A stretch of 43,397 nucleotides of DNA from Planctomycetota bacterium (GTDB lineage Bacteria > Planctomycetota > Phycisphaerae > WQYP01): assembly GCA_021808105.1 (NCBI GenBank), contig JAKBCC010000017.1:1-43397 (forward strand), in the 5' to 3' direction. Below are positions 9,323 to 18,259 of this stretch, piece after piece (position 1 is the stretch's first letter; each line of letters opens with the position of its first letter). Both the position numbers and the translations under genes were made by a program. Below the pieces are notes generated by a model. It was not told where the DNA came from and searched no databases. It worked only from the letters and a program-made list of their open reading frames with translations.

Positions 9323-9350
9323 TTGGTATTTACTGCCCCGTAAATATGCT
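9323..9350 (+). promoter_or_regulatory. Candidate promoter for the exporter cluster
   Basis: TTGGTA (9323-9328) and TATGCT (9345-9350) with a 16-base spacer lie about 60 bases before the start of the large secreted protein at 9411, at the head of the colinear run 9411-19078. Confidence 0.4.
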
Positions 9351-9410
9351 GTACGATTCCGAGTCTCAATTCATGGTTCGCACGGGTGCGGACGATGCAG
9401 GAGTGACGCG

Positions 9411-11720
9411 ATGAGCCGATGGGCGGCAATATTGTTATTGGTATTATTTTCGACAGCAGCTTCACGCGCGGTGGCGGGGACCGTGAATCTGCAAACGGTA
9501 TCCGCCGCCACGCTTTCCGCGCGGGGCAACCGGTGGAATGCTGCCATTGCGGGATTAACCAATTCAACCTACCAGACGGTTCATGCGGATTTATTTGTCC
9601 GTATGGATCGTATGTCCAATGTGGAATTTGTAGAGCCGATCTGGCTGCCGCCCCAGAGTGATGAAACTATTTCCCTTCCTCTGTTCTGCCCGCGTCCGCG
9701 ACTCGGAAAAAAAGTCCTGAATTACACCGCATGGCTGGCTGCACCTTCAGGTCATATCATCGCCCGGAACACCGGCAGCATATTTACCCCCACGGCACGC
9801 TACGCCACCATGGCCGTGACCGATGGCAATGATCAGTCTACGGCTGATCTGGCCGTGCAGATTCGCAAACAGGAAGGGCTTTCATCAGTCATTGCGTACA
9901 CCAATGCATCACACCTGCCCTATGTGTCATCAGAATATGACGGCGTATACGCGCTATTCGCCGCCCGGCGGCACATGAACCTGTCCGGCCCGCAATACAA
10001 TGCGCTGCGCCGCTGGCTAATCTCCGGCGGGAACCTCTGGATTCAGGCGACAAGAGTCAGCGGTCGCTTTGGTCGCGCGTTATTAGGGCAGGATTGGACG
10101 ATTGTAAAAGTCGGGCAGACCCATACGGCAACGCTGAATTTTTCCGGCCGGGGAATACCGAATTCCGTCATGCATCTGAAAAAAGCGATTCATTTGGTGT
10201 ATCTGCTGGCACCAGGATACAGCACGTTGGAAAAAATCAACGGTTGGCCGGCGGTCATGGTGCGGCGTGTGGGACTGGGCCACGTCTATATTTGCACGGT
10301 CAACGGTCGCGGAATGCTCAATAAAACTAAAATGGGCGGTGCCGTGCTCTGGCCGATTGTCCGGAATTTTTATTCGGTCGGCGGAATCCATACCCCTATG
10401 ACCTTTCTCCAGCATAGCGCCGCATCGCAAGTCGGTTATCGAATTTCCGGTCGCATGATTATCGGCGTGGTACTGGTGGGTATGACGGTGGTGCTGCTGC
10501 TGGTTGCTCTGGCGCTGGGACGCAAGGACAGGCTGGATCGGCTGGCACCGGCGGCTATCGCTTTGGCGGTGGTGGCGGGTATCATTCTTATTATCAATGG
10601 AAAGCTCAATCGCGGGCGGGTGAAGCTTACGCTTTCATCCTATCAGATCGCCTGTGCCGCACCGGATCAGCATTTGCTGGCGATCAGCGGTTTTGCCTCC
10701 ATTTTTTCGCCCAAGGCTCAGGGGGCGGAGCTTACCACATCATCGGGGTTTCAACTTAATCCCAAGACCAGTTTCGCCAAGCAATCCAGTGCGCGGGTAG
10801 CAGCGCAAAACGATCAGAATTTCCAGTGGCAAAATTTAGATCTGCCCTCCGGTGCGGCCATTGATATTCCATTTGCCGGCACCCATGAAGACCCTCTGAT
10901 TCAAGGGGTCGTCGGACGGTTTGGTCCGGCGGGATTGCAGATTTCGGGGCAGGAATCATTATTAGGAAATTTACGGGATATGGCCGTTGCGGCCCCGCGG
11001 CGCGCGTTGGCTGTGGCGCGGGCCAGTGGCGGAAAGCGCGTGGCCGGCATGGCGCAAATTCTGCCCGCCGGTCAATTTATCCAGTCTTCATTTTTAACCC
11101 GCACGCAACAAAAGCATAACACCATCGAATCCCGGTTGTATACGGGTGGCGGCCCGGTTGAACCCATGCTGCTGGGCTGGCCGAATTCCGCCATGCCGCT
11201 GCTGCATCTGACGCATGACCCGGTGGCCATGAATCAAACGCTGCTGGTTATGCCGCTGGACCTGCGGGCCAGTGCTGCGGGAACGCACGTAACACTGCCC
11301 TGGCCGTATCTGCCGTACCGGCTGGTTCCTGGCCCGGGCCAGCACGCCCCGGCTCCGGTGTACGACACGCGCGAACATCACTGGTTGCAGAACCTGTCAT
11401 CACCGGCGCATATCTATGTGCGTTTTCAATTGCCCCGACAGGTCCTGCCTCTGCAACTGACCAGCGCCGTATTAACCATTAAAATCGCGGCTCCGGGACG
11501 CCCGATTTCAGTTCTGATTCCGGAAAATGGTCAATGGATGCAGATCGGCGGTTCCAGCACCGGCGGGACCATGGTAATTCATCTCAAGCCGGCGGAATTG
11601 TCCGCGATCGGCTTGGCGGGGGGATGGCGGTGTGAGATTGTTATCGGGGGCACGATTGACCCGAACTTCACGTGGCATGTGACAACGGTCCGTTTAACGG
11701 CGGCGGGTACGGTACAATAA
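9411..11720 (+). CDS. Large exported protein of unknown function, first gene of an ABC exporter cluster
   Basis: A 769-residue protein with a signal peptide (residues 1-23, hydrophobic core AAILLLVLFSTAA). A periplasmic region contains a short stretch, YNALRRWLISGGNLWIQ, typical of ThuA/DUF4350-type glutamine-amidotransferase-like folds. Two hydrophobic helices follow at about 349-370 and 380-398, then a second soluble beta-rich region to the end. The topology is thus exported domain, TM hairpin, exported domain. ATG 9411 is preceded by AGGAG. It is followed by an ABC ATPase (44 bases), a permease and a HEAT protein. The arrangement recalls ABC-2 plus auxiliary-protein clusters in gliding or cell-surface export, but I cannot name a function. 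Confidence 0.7.
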   Translation: MSRWAAILLLVLFSTAASRAVAGTVNLQTVSAATLSARGNRWNAAIAGLTNSTYQTVHADLFVRMDRMSNVEFVEPIWLPPQSDETISLPLFCPRPRLGKKVLNYTAWLAAPSGHIIARNTGSIFTPTARYATMAVTDGNDQSTADLAVQIRKQEGLSSVIAYTNASHLPYVSSEYDGVYALFAARRHMNLSGPQYNALRRWLISGGNLWIQATRVSGRFGRALLGQDWTIVKVGQTHTATLNFSGRGIPNSVMHLKKAIHLVYLLAPGYSTLEKINGWPAVMVRRVGLGHVYICTVNGRGMLNKTKMGGAVLWPIVRNFYSVGGIHTPMTFLQHSAASQVGYRISGRMIIGVVLVGMTVVLLLVALALGRKDRLDRLAPAAIALAVVAGIILIINGKLNRGRVKLTLSSYQIACAAPDQHLLAISGFASIFSPKAQGAELTTSSGFQLNPKTSFAKQSSARVAAQNDQNFQWQNLDLPSGAAIDIPFAGTHEDPLIQGVVGRFGPAGLQISGQESLLGNLRDMAVAAPRRALAVARASGGKRVAGMAQILPAGQFIQSSFLTRTQQKHNTIESRLYTGGGPVEPMLLGWPNSAMPLLHLTHDPVAMNQTLLVMPLDLRASAAGTHVTLPWPYLPYRLVPGPGQHAPAPVYDTREHHWLQNLSSPAHIYVRFQLPRQVLPLQLTSAVLTIKIAAPGRPISVLIPENGQWMQIGGSSTGGTMVIHLKPAELSAIGLAGGWRCEIVIGGTIDPNFTWHVTTVRLTAAGTVQ

Positions 11721-11764
11721 GTCCCATGGCGGAATTGTAAGTTCCCAATCATACAGGATTGTTT

Positions 11765-12748
11765 ATGAGCGAAGCACCGGTTGTGGAAACAGTGGAATTA
11801 ACCAAGATCTACGGCGAATTTACCGCCCTGGATCACCTGAGTATTCGCCTGGAAAAAGGGCAGATACTGGGTTTCATCGGGCCTAATGGCGCCGGTAAAA
11901 CCACCACCATTAAAATTCTCGTCGGATTAATCCGCCCCACCAGCGGTAAAGCGTCCATCGGGGGTGTGGATTGCACGTCTGACGCGCGAAAAATCAAGCA
12001 TCTGGTCGGCTATATGCCCGATACCTTCGGATCCTATGACAACATGCGGGTGAGGGAATATCTGGATTTCTTCGGCGCGGCATTCAAAATTCCCCGCAAA
12101 CAAAGGCAGGATCGTATCAGTGCGTCGCTGGCGATTACCGGTGCAGCGCACATGGCGGATCTATATGTTGAAAGCCTTTCTCACGGTATGAAACAGCGCG
12201 TGGCCATTGCCCGAACACTGCTCCATGACCCGCCGGTGCTGATTCTCGATGAACCCGCCAACGGCCTGGACCCGGCAGCGCGTGTGGAAATGCGGGAAAT
12301 TCTCCTGAACCTGGCGCAAAGAGGCAAAACGCTTATTGTCACCAGTCATATTCTGCCGGAGTTGGCGCGGATATGTAATATGGTGGCCATTATGACCCAT
12401 GGAAAACTCCGCGCGTTTGGCACGCTGGATCAGATCATGCAAAATGTCCGGCACCAGCGCATGATCGAAATACAGTTGCTTTCCGAAGAGGATGTTTCCC
12501 AGGCTGCGGAAATTCTCCGCGAAAACCTTGGCCAAGCAGCCAATGTTACCCAGGCCCCCTCTGAAATGATGGTGCGATTCAACACCACGGGCAATGAACA
12601 GAGCCTGGCGGTGGCGCTCCAGCGCCTGGTCTCGGCGCAGGTGCGTGTGAGCCAATTCCGTGAAATGCAGCAGGATCTTGAAGACGCTTTCCTTTCTGTA
12701 ACCCAGCAGGATAAGGCGCAGGCCACAGTCGGGGAGGCGCAGGCGTGA
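11765..12748 (+). CDS. ABC-2 type exporter, ATP-binding protein
   Basis: A cytoplasmic ATPase of 327 residues that should power the permease encoded next. Walker A is GPNGAGKTT (39-47), the signature LSHGMKQR (138-145), and Walker B LILDEP (159-164), followed by the H-loop in TSHILPEL. The C-terminal about 100 residues are a regulatory extension as in CcmA/NatA-type exporters. The ATG at 11765 has AGGA upstream; a TTG at 11759 would add two residues. The stop overlaps the permease GTG by 4 bases. Confidence 0.93.
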   Translation: MSEAPVVETVELTKIYGEFTALDHLSIRLEKGQILGFIGPNGAGKTTTIKILVGLIRPTSGKASIGGVDCTSDARKIKHLVGYMPDTFGSYDNMRVREYLDFFGAAFKIPRKQRQDRISASLAITGAAHMADLYVESLSHGMKQRVAIARTLLHDPPVLILDEPANGLDPAARVEMREILLNLAQRGKTLIVTSHILPELARICNMVAIMTHGKLRAFGTLDQIMQNVRHQRMIEIQLLSEEDVSQAAEILRENLGQAANVTQAPSEMMVRFNTTGNEQSLAVALQRLVSAQVRVSQFREMQQDLEDAFLSVTQQDKAQATVGEAQA

Positions 12749-14415
12749 ACAACCCGATTGTACGTCGTGAACTTATTGGTGCCTTGCGCAAGCCCAACGT
12801 GGCCGCGCTGGAAGTGGCATGGCTGGCGGTGCTGGCCGCGGTTATTGTGTTGCGCTGGCCGGCGGGCGGACGGGTGAATTTGGCGGGCACCCAGGCCCAG
12901 CAGGTGCTAAGTCTGCTTTCCTGGACAATTTTAGTCGGCATGATGCTGGTGGCACCGGCGTTTCCGGCGGCCTCTGTCGTGGCGGAAAAGCGCAGCGGTA
13001 CGCTGGCGCTATTGCTGAATTCTCCACTTTCACCCGCATCCATTTATCTGGGGAAACTTATCGGTGCCTTGGGATTGCCCATCCTGCTTATGCTGCTGAC
13101 GATTCCCGGCATGACGGCCTGCTTTGCCATGGGCGGCGTGAGTCTGGTGCATCAGGTTTTGCCGCTGTATCTGATTTTTATTATGGTGGCGATGGAATCC
13201 GCGGCCGTAGGATTGTATGTGAGCATCCGCGTCAATGACGTGGATTCCGGAATACGCCTGACTTATGCGGTATTGTTCGTTCTGGATTTGCTGCTGCTGA
13301 TTCCCTATCGACTGGTGGCTGACACCCAGAATCCGACATTTCTGCTCATGGGCCGCTGGCTGGCGTCGTTTTCACCCCTTCCGGCGATGCTGCACGTGCT
13401 GGGAGCCAATTCCGTTCATGCCGGCAATTCCGTTAATGGGGGTTCTTCGGTCATCTTCCGTTTTGTGATCTGCGCCCTGGTGCTTAGCGGCGTATTAGGG
13501 CTGTTGAGCATTCAGCGGCTGGGGCAATGGTTATTTGATCGCCCGCGCGCCAGCGGTAAAATTACCGATGACCGCTCAACCAAGGTGCAGGCTTATCGCC
13601 GCATCATGTACTTATGGTTTTTTGATCCGCAACGCCGCAGCGGTCTGATCGGGCCGTTCAGTAATCCGGTGATGGTCAAAGAATTTCGCACCAGCCGCTT
13701 CGGGCGTTCGCACTGGATGATGCGCCTGGTGGGAATATGTCTGATCGTGTCGCTGGGTTTGATGCTGGCGGCCGCCTATGGCTCCATAAACTTTCAGCCC
13801 CAGACCCTGGGCGAACTGATGGTCATGTTCCAGGTAACGCTGATTGTTCTTATTACCCCCAGCCTGTCGGCGGGGCTTATCAGCTCGGAATTGCAGAACC
13901 AATCCTGGCAGTTGCTGCGGGTTACGCCATTAAGCCCGGCGAGCATTGTCCTGGGGAAACTGTTAAGCGTGTGTCGCACGCTGCTGCTTTTGCTTTTTGC
14001 CACGTTGCCGGGTTATGCGGTCATGCTGGTCATTGATAAAGGACAGGCGTCGCGGGTGGTCACGGTGCTGATTACCCTGGGATTAATTGCGCTATTTTGT
14101 TTAATGGTCAGCAGCGCCGTCAGCAGTTGGTTCCGGAAAACCGCACAAGCCACGGCACTTTCCTACGGGTTGCTGCTGGGATTGTTCGGCGGAACCCTGG
14201 TATTCTGGGCCGGGCGGGGAACGCTTTTTTCATTAAGCCTGGTGGCGGCAATCCTCAAATACAATCCGCTGGCGGCGGCGCTGGCCACCATTCATGCGCC
14301 GGGCTTCAATGATTACAACTTTGTGCTGGCTAACTGGTGGTTCATGCTGGCGGTTATGGGTATTGCCGCGATTGTTCTGGTGTTCCGGACCTGGCGATTA
14401 ACCCGGCCCGATTAA
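12745..14415 (+). CDS. ABC-2 type permease with two duplicated halves
   Basis: A 556-residue integral membrane protein that starts at GTG within the ATPase stop codon (GTGA overlap). It consists of two homologous ABC-2 membrane units. The first contains EKRSGTLALLLNSPLSPAS then IYLGKLIG at about residues 81-107; the second repeats this as ELQNQSWQLLRVTPLSPAS then IVLGKLLS at about 382-408. Each unit starts with a NPxVxxE motif (NPIVRRE at 3-9, NPVMVKE around 307-313) that fits the amphipathic connecting helix of ABC-2 proteins. The substrate is unknown. It forms the channel of the exporter with the preceding ATPase. Confidence 0.9.
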   Translation: MNNPIVRRELIGALRKPNVAALEVAWLAVLAAVIVLRWPAGGRVNLAGTQAQQVLSLLSWTILVGMMLVAPAFPAASVVAEKRSGTLALLLNSPLSPASIYLGKLIGALGLPILLMLLTIPGMTACFAMGGVSLVHQVLPLYLIFIMVAMESAAVGLYVSIRVNDVDSGIRLTYAVLFVLDLLLLIPYRLVADTQNPTFLLMGRWLASFSPLPAMLHVLGANSVHAGNSVNGGSSVIFRFVICALVLSGVLGLLSIQRLGQWLFDRPRASGKITDDRSTKVQAYRRIMYLWFFDPQRRSGLIGPFSNPVMVKEFRTSRFGRSHWMMRLVGICLIVSLGLMLAAAYGSINFQPQTLGELMVMFQVTLIVLITPSLSAGLISSELQNQSWQLLRVTPLSPASIVLGKLLSVCRTLLLLLFATLPGYAVMLVIDKGQASRVVTVLITLGLIALFCLMVSSAVSSWFRKTAQATALSYGLLLGLFGGTLVFWAGRGTLFSLSLVAAILKYNPLAAALATIHAPGFNDYNFVLANWWFMLAVMGIAAIVLVFRTWRLTRPD

Positions 14416-14438
14416 CTGACGCAAATGGTTGATGCGGG

Positions 14439-16280
14439 ATGTCGATCCGTATGGGTGATATGTTCATGAAACAGGCTTTAATTGCTGCGGCCAATTGTTC
14501 CGGCCGCAGAATTTCGTATGCAGCGGGAATACTTCTTCTAGGATTCTCCTGCGCCGGGGCACAGGCGGCTGCGGTTACCAACGGCATCGGCGATCCGATG
14601 CTGCATATACCTCAACTGCCGCGGCTGCACCTGCAAATGACTTACAATCCGCAATTGACCAAACTCTGGCAAGCCGCCTTGCAGCAGCCTATTCCCGAAG
14701 TTATTACCCGGACCTGCGTTACGATTCGCACGGCGGTAAAAAATAACGTCCCCAATCTGCACGTGCTGGTTCCGTCACTGGAACATCTGGCGGTTTCAAA
14801 AACAATTCCTTTGACGGTTAGAACATCGGTAGCCCGGGCGTTGGCCGAAATTTCCAACAGGCGCACTCAACCATTTCTGGTTCATCTGGATTCTTCCGAG
14901 CCGGCGGCATTTGCCCCGATTCTCGATCCATTGCTGGCCGAATGGCGCACCGACTCCATGGGCACGATCTGGATTGCCCGGTTGAAATCCCCGACGGCCG
15001 GATTACAGCTCAAGCTCTCGGCAGCTCAAGCCCTGGGCACCGCACGCGATCATCAGGCCGAGGGGGTGTTGAAGCAAATTGTTGCCGGCAGCCGTGAACC
15101 GTGGGCGTTGCGTTTCGCGGCGGCCAGATCGCTGGCAAAATTAAAGGCCCGCGGCCTAAGTAACATAAGCCTGAGCATGCTGAATGTTCAGGGAAGTGGT
15201 GTGAGACGCCACTTGCTTTGCGCCACGATGCTCTGCAGCGTCAGGACATCCAGACAGTGGATCATGCTCCAGTCGTTAGCCCACGATGCCAATTCCGCAG
15301 TCGCCGCCATTGCGTGGCGCGGCCTGATGAAAAACCATGTCAATATGTTGCAGTATCTGGCTCCGACAACCAGCCACAGCCCGGATCCCACACTGCGGCT
15401 GCTGGTGGCAAAGGCCTGGAAGCGCATCGGCGGGAATAAATCCATTCTCGGCCTGGGCGCAACACTAAATGACCTGCGACGGCCGATACGCTGGTATGCC
15501 CGTGATGCGCTGATCTATCTTGGTTCACAACCGCAGAGCCGCTTATTTGTCATCCATGCGTGCCGACAGATTATTCATGGTACCCAATCGCGGGCCATTC
15601 GGCAGGCCTGTCTGGTGTTGGGCAAGCTGGATGATAAAGCCTCGGCGGGAGAGTTTATTTCCCTGTTATCCAATAGAAGCCAGGCGGTTCGCCTGGGGGC
15701 CGCGGTGGCCCTGCGGCGCGCGGCGGTTCGCACCACGTTGCCGGCGGTGCTGAAGTTCGCCCAAAGCACCGCAAAAAATTCACAATTCGCGTCCGCTCAT
15801 TTGAACAAGCCGGGCTATGCGGTGCCCTTGAATGACGATAATCTGCAGCTTTCGCAGGTTTTCCAGTTTTTTGGTTTGATGCACTATGCTCCCGCTTTAC
15901 CGGTGATGATTCCCTGCATTCCGAAAAATGCGCCCTATGGAATTGAGGCGCGGCAGGCGGCCATCTGGGCCATTGGTATGATTGATAACGGGCAAAGCCA
16001 TCCGAAGCTGGCACGGGAATTGGCGGGGCGTCTGGATGATATGGAAATGCCCATTCCGGAATTTGAACAGGTGCGTGAAATGTCCGCACTGACCTTGGGA
16101 CGGATCCATGCCAAAGCTCGCCTCACCGATCTTAACGCCTCTTACAGCGGAGAAGACCTCGGTGCGGTTTCTCTGGCGTGCCGCTGGGCGGTTGGAAAAA
16201 TTACCGGCAAATACCCGCCCTTGCCTCATGCCACGTCCATTTTCCAAGCCGGATTCCTTGTGCCATTGTCGCAGCCCTGA
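14439..16280 (+). CDS. Secreted HEAT-repeat protein
   Basis: Up to 613 residues, with an N-terminal signal peptide (hydrophobic AAGILLLGFSCAGAQA). The rest is built of about 30-45 residue helical repeats with HEAT/PBS-lyase character, for example TSVARALAEI, KLSAAQALGTARD, ALRFAAARSLAKL, AIRQACLVLGKLDD and AVRLGAAVALRRAA. Such alpha-solenoids bind proteins. Start codons at 14439, 14451, 14460 and 14466 are all in frame and none has a clear ribosome binding site; 14466 gives the most normal signal peptide. It lies 23 bases after the permease and is likely a periplasmic partner of the exporter. Confidence 0.8.
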   Translation: MSIRMGDMFMKQALIAAANCSGRRISYAAGILLLGFSCAGAQAAAVTNGIGDPMLHIPQLPRLHLQMTYNPQLTKLWQAALQQPIPEVITRTCVTIRTAVKNNVPNLHVLVPSLEHLAVSKTIPLTVRTSVARALAEISNRRTQPFLVHLDSSEPAAFAPILDPLLAEWRTDSMGTIWIARLKSPTAGLQLKLSAAQALGTARDHQAEGVLKQIVAGSREPWALRFAAARSLAKLKARGLSNISLSMLNVQGSGVRRHLLCATMLCSVRTSRQWIMLQSLAHDANSAVAAIAWRGLMKNHVNMLQYLAPTTSHSPDPTLRLLVAKAWKRIGGNKSILGLGATLNDLRRPIRWYARDALIYLGSQPQSRLFVIHACRQIIHGTQSRAIRQACLVLGKLDDKASAGEFISLLSNRSQAVRLGAAVALRRAAVRTTLPAVLKFAQSTAKNSQFASAHLNKPGYAVPLNDDNLQLSQVFQFFGLMHYAPALPVMIPCIPKNAPYGIEARQAAIWAIGMIDNGQSHPKLARELAGRLDDMEMPIPEFEQVREMSALTLGRIHAKARLTDLNASYSGEDLGAVSLACRWAVGKITGKYPPLPHATSIFQAGFLVPLSQP

Positions 16281-16317
16281 TACAACAATAGCTGTACCGA
16301 TTTGGGCGCGGCGGAAT

Positions 16318-17208
16318 ATGCGATTCAATATTTCATGCGTGCTGCTGTTGATTTTGATGCCCTTGGCTTTGGCATCCTGCGCCAGAACGCCTGCCGTCAG
16401 GCATCCCGGCGGCCCGCGCATTGTCAGCACCGATCCATCGGCCACGCAAATACTGCTGCAAATCGGTGCCGGTCGAACGCTGGTCGGTGTTTCTCCATGG
16501 GATAAACCGCTCCTGCCCCCATCCATGCGAAATCTGCCGGTGGTGGGCGGTTATCTGCATCTCGATGAAGAACTGGTCGTGCAACTCGCGCCGACTGCCT
16601 TGATCCTCCAGCAAGCTCCGCAACGCATACAACCGGGAATTACCGCCATGGCCCGCCAAAATGGAATTCGCATTGTGAATATCCGCATCAATACCTTTCA
16701 TCAACTTTTTTCCGCTACTCGAACGCTCGGTGGAATCAGCGGCTGCCGCGCGCAGGCCGCTGCCGCGATAAAAGCGCTGAAAGCAAAGCTGAAAATTCTG
16801 GCCGGCCATAGCCCCAAAAATCCCCCGCGTGTGGTATATATAATCTCCACCAGACCGATCATGGTGGTGGGTGCGGATAATTTTATGGATCAGGAAATAA
16901 CTTTGGCGGGCGGCAATAACGTGGCGCAACGTTGCGGTAATGGATTTCCCACGATCACGCGCGGCACATTGGTGCGTTTGAATCCGCATGTTCTCCTGAT
17001 CGGCAAGCCCGGGCAACCTGCGGCATCAGGGCCGGATGATCCGCGCCTGGCACCCTGGTTGGCATTACCTGTTGCGGCCGCTGGAGCCAAACGTGTTGAT
17101 TTAATAACCTGGCCGCAGGCACAGATGCTCACGCTGCATGTCGCTCACCTGATTGATCGTCTCCGGCGTTTAATACTTGCGCCCGCCGACGCCGGGGGAG
17201 CAAGATGA
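16318..17208 (+). CDS. Periplasmic substrate-binding lipoprotein, BtuF/FecB type
   Basis: A 296-residue solute-binding protein of the class III (TroA/BtuF) fold. The signal peptide ends in lipobox LASC (Cys21). The N-lobe begins PRIVSTDPSATQILLQIGA, the usual opening of the family, and VGGYLHLDEELVVQLAPT is the conserved second motif. The C-lobe has GADNFMDQEITLAGG and NPHVLLIG. It captures a large ligand (cobalamin, haem or ferric siderophore) for the permease and ATPase encoded next. ATG 16318 is 37 bases after the HEAT gene; the frame is open upstream, but that part overlaps the HEAT gene. The stop overlaps the permease start by 4 bases. Confidence 0.88.
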   Translation: MRFNISCVLLLILMPLALASCARTPAVRHPGGPRIVSTDPSATQILLQIGAGRTLVGVSPWDKPLLPPSMRNLPVVGGYLHLDEELVVQLAPTALILQQAPQRIQPGITAMARQNGIRIVNIRINTFHQLFSATRTLGGISGCRAQAAAAIKALKAKLKILAGHSPKNPPRVVYIISTRPIMVVGADNFMDQEITLAGGNNVAQRCGNGFPTITRGTLVRLNPHVLLIGKPGQPAASGPDDPRLAPWLALPVAAAGAKRVDLITWPQAQMLTLHVAHLIDRLRRLILAPADAGGAR

Positions 17209-18233
17209 AAACCTTCGGTCCATTGCCCGCGAAGGGAATTGTGCTGGCAGCGCTACTGACCCTTTTAATTTTTGCTCTGTGCCTCGCGATCGGCCCTGGT
17301 GCGCCGGGACAGCAGAGTATTTCTTTGGGATTTCCCGGATGGGACATTCTGCAATTACGTCTCACGCGCGTTGCGGCGGCGGCCATTGCAGGCGGTGCTC
17401 TGGGCCTGGCCGGCGTGCTGTTGCAGGGCTTGTTGCGCAATCCGCTGGCCGATCCCTTTGTTCTCGGTATTTCCAGCGGGTCCACCGTGGGCGTGATGAT
17501 CTGGATTGTTTTCGGCGATGTTCTTTTGCATTCTTTTGCCGGCCAGCCCTGGCTGATGAGCTTCTTTTCCGATGGCCAGAGCATTCCGGCCCTGGCCGGC
17601 GCGCTCGCGGCTACCTTGCTGGTTTTTCTGCTGGGCCGGCGCAAGGGAATACTTGAGCCTATGACGCTGATACTCTCCGGCGTGGTGATCAGCACCATTG
17701 GCGGCGCTTTGGTGATGTTACTTAATAACATGGTGCCCTATGGGGCCAGAGCGGATATTTTAAGTTACATGTTTGGTTATATCAGTGAAGGAACTTCCCG
17801 CACACTGCTGCTGACCGCAAGTATCGCACTGGGCCTGGCGTGGGCCGGCGCGTTGACGCTGGGCGGTGCGATGAATATCGCATCGTTCTCCGATGCTGAA
17901 GCCCATAGCCTGGGAATCAAGTTATCTTCCCTGCGACTCTCCGCTTTTGCTTTAGCCGCTCTGGCCACCGCTGCTTCAATTACGGTGGCCGGCCCGATCG
18001 GTTTTGTCGGGTTGATCTGTCCGCACTTGTGCCGGGGAATCTTCGGGCCGGATCATCGGCAGTTGCTGATCACCAGCCCTCTGTTGGCGGCTATATTTCT
18101 GATGCTGGCTGATACGTTTGTACGCAGCACGGGTGCCTGGTTCAACGGTGAGTTGCCCGTAGGGGTTATCACGGCTTTGTGTGGCGGCCCGTTTTTCCTG
18201 TATCTGCTGCAGCGCCGACGGATATGGATGTAA
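17205..18233 (+). CDS. FecCD/BtuC-family ABC importer permease
   Basis: A 342-residue membrane protein of the BtuC family, which imports cobalamin, haem or iron-siderophores across the inner membrane. Conserved segments include RLPR-like LRLTRVAAAAIAGGALGLAG, LQGLLRNPLADPFVLGISSG, and VAGPIGFVGLICPHLCR, where the last contains the cytoplasmic coupling loop. The end DTFVRSTGAWFNGELPVGV is also typical. ATG overlaps the stop of the binding-protein gene (ATGA), so translation is coupled. The substrate is not decided by the sequence. Confidence 0.93.
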   Translation: MKTFGPLPAKGIVLAALLTLLIFALCLAIGPGAPGQQSISLGFPGWDILQLRLTRVAAAAIAGGALGLAGVLLQGLLRNPLADPFVLGISSGSTVGVMIWIVFGDVLLHSFAGQPWLMSFFSDGQSIPALAGALAATLLVFLLGRRKGILEPMTLILSGVVISTIGGALVMLLNNMVPYGARADILSYMFGYISEGTSRTLLLTASIALGLAWAGALTLGGAMNIASFSDAEAHSLGIKLSSLRLSAFALAALATAASITVAGPIGFVGLICPHLCRGIFGPDHRQLLITSPLLAAIFLMLADTFVRSTGAWFNGELPVGVITALCGGPFFLYLLQRRRIWM

Positions 18234-18259
18234 TAAGTCCCGGCAGGATGACTATTCCC

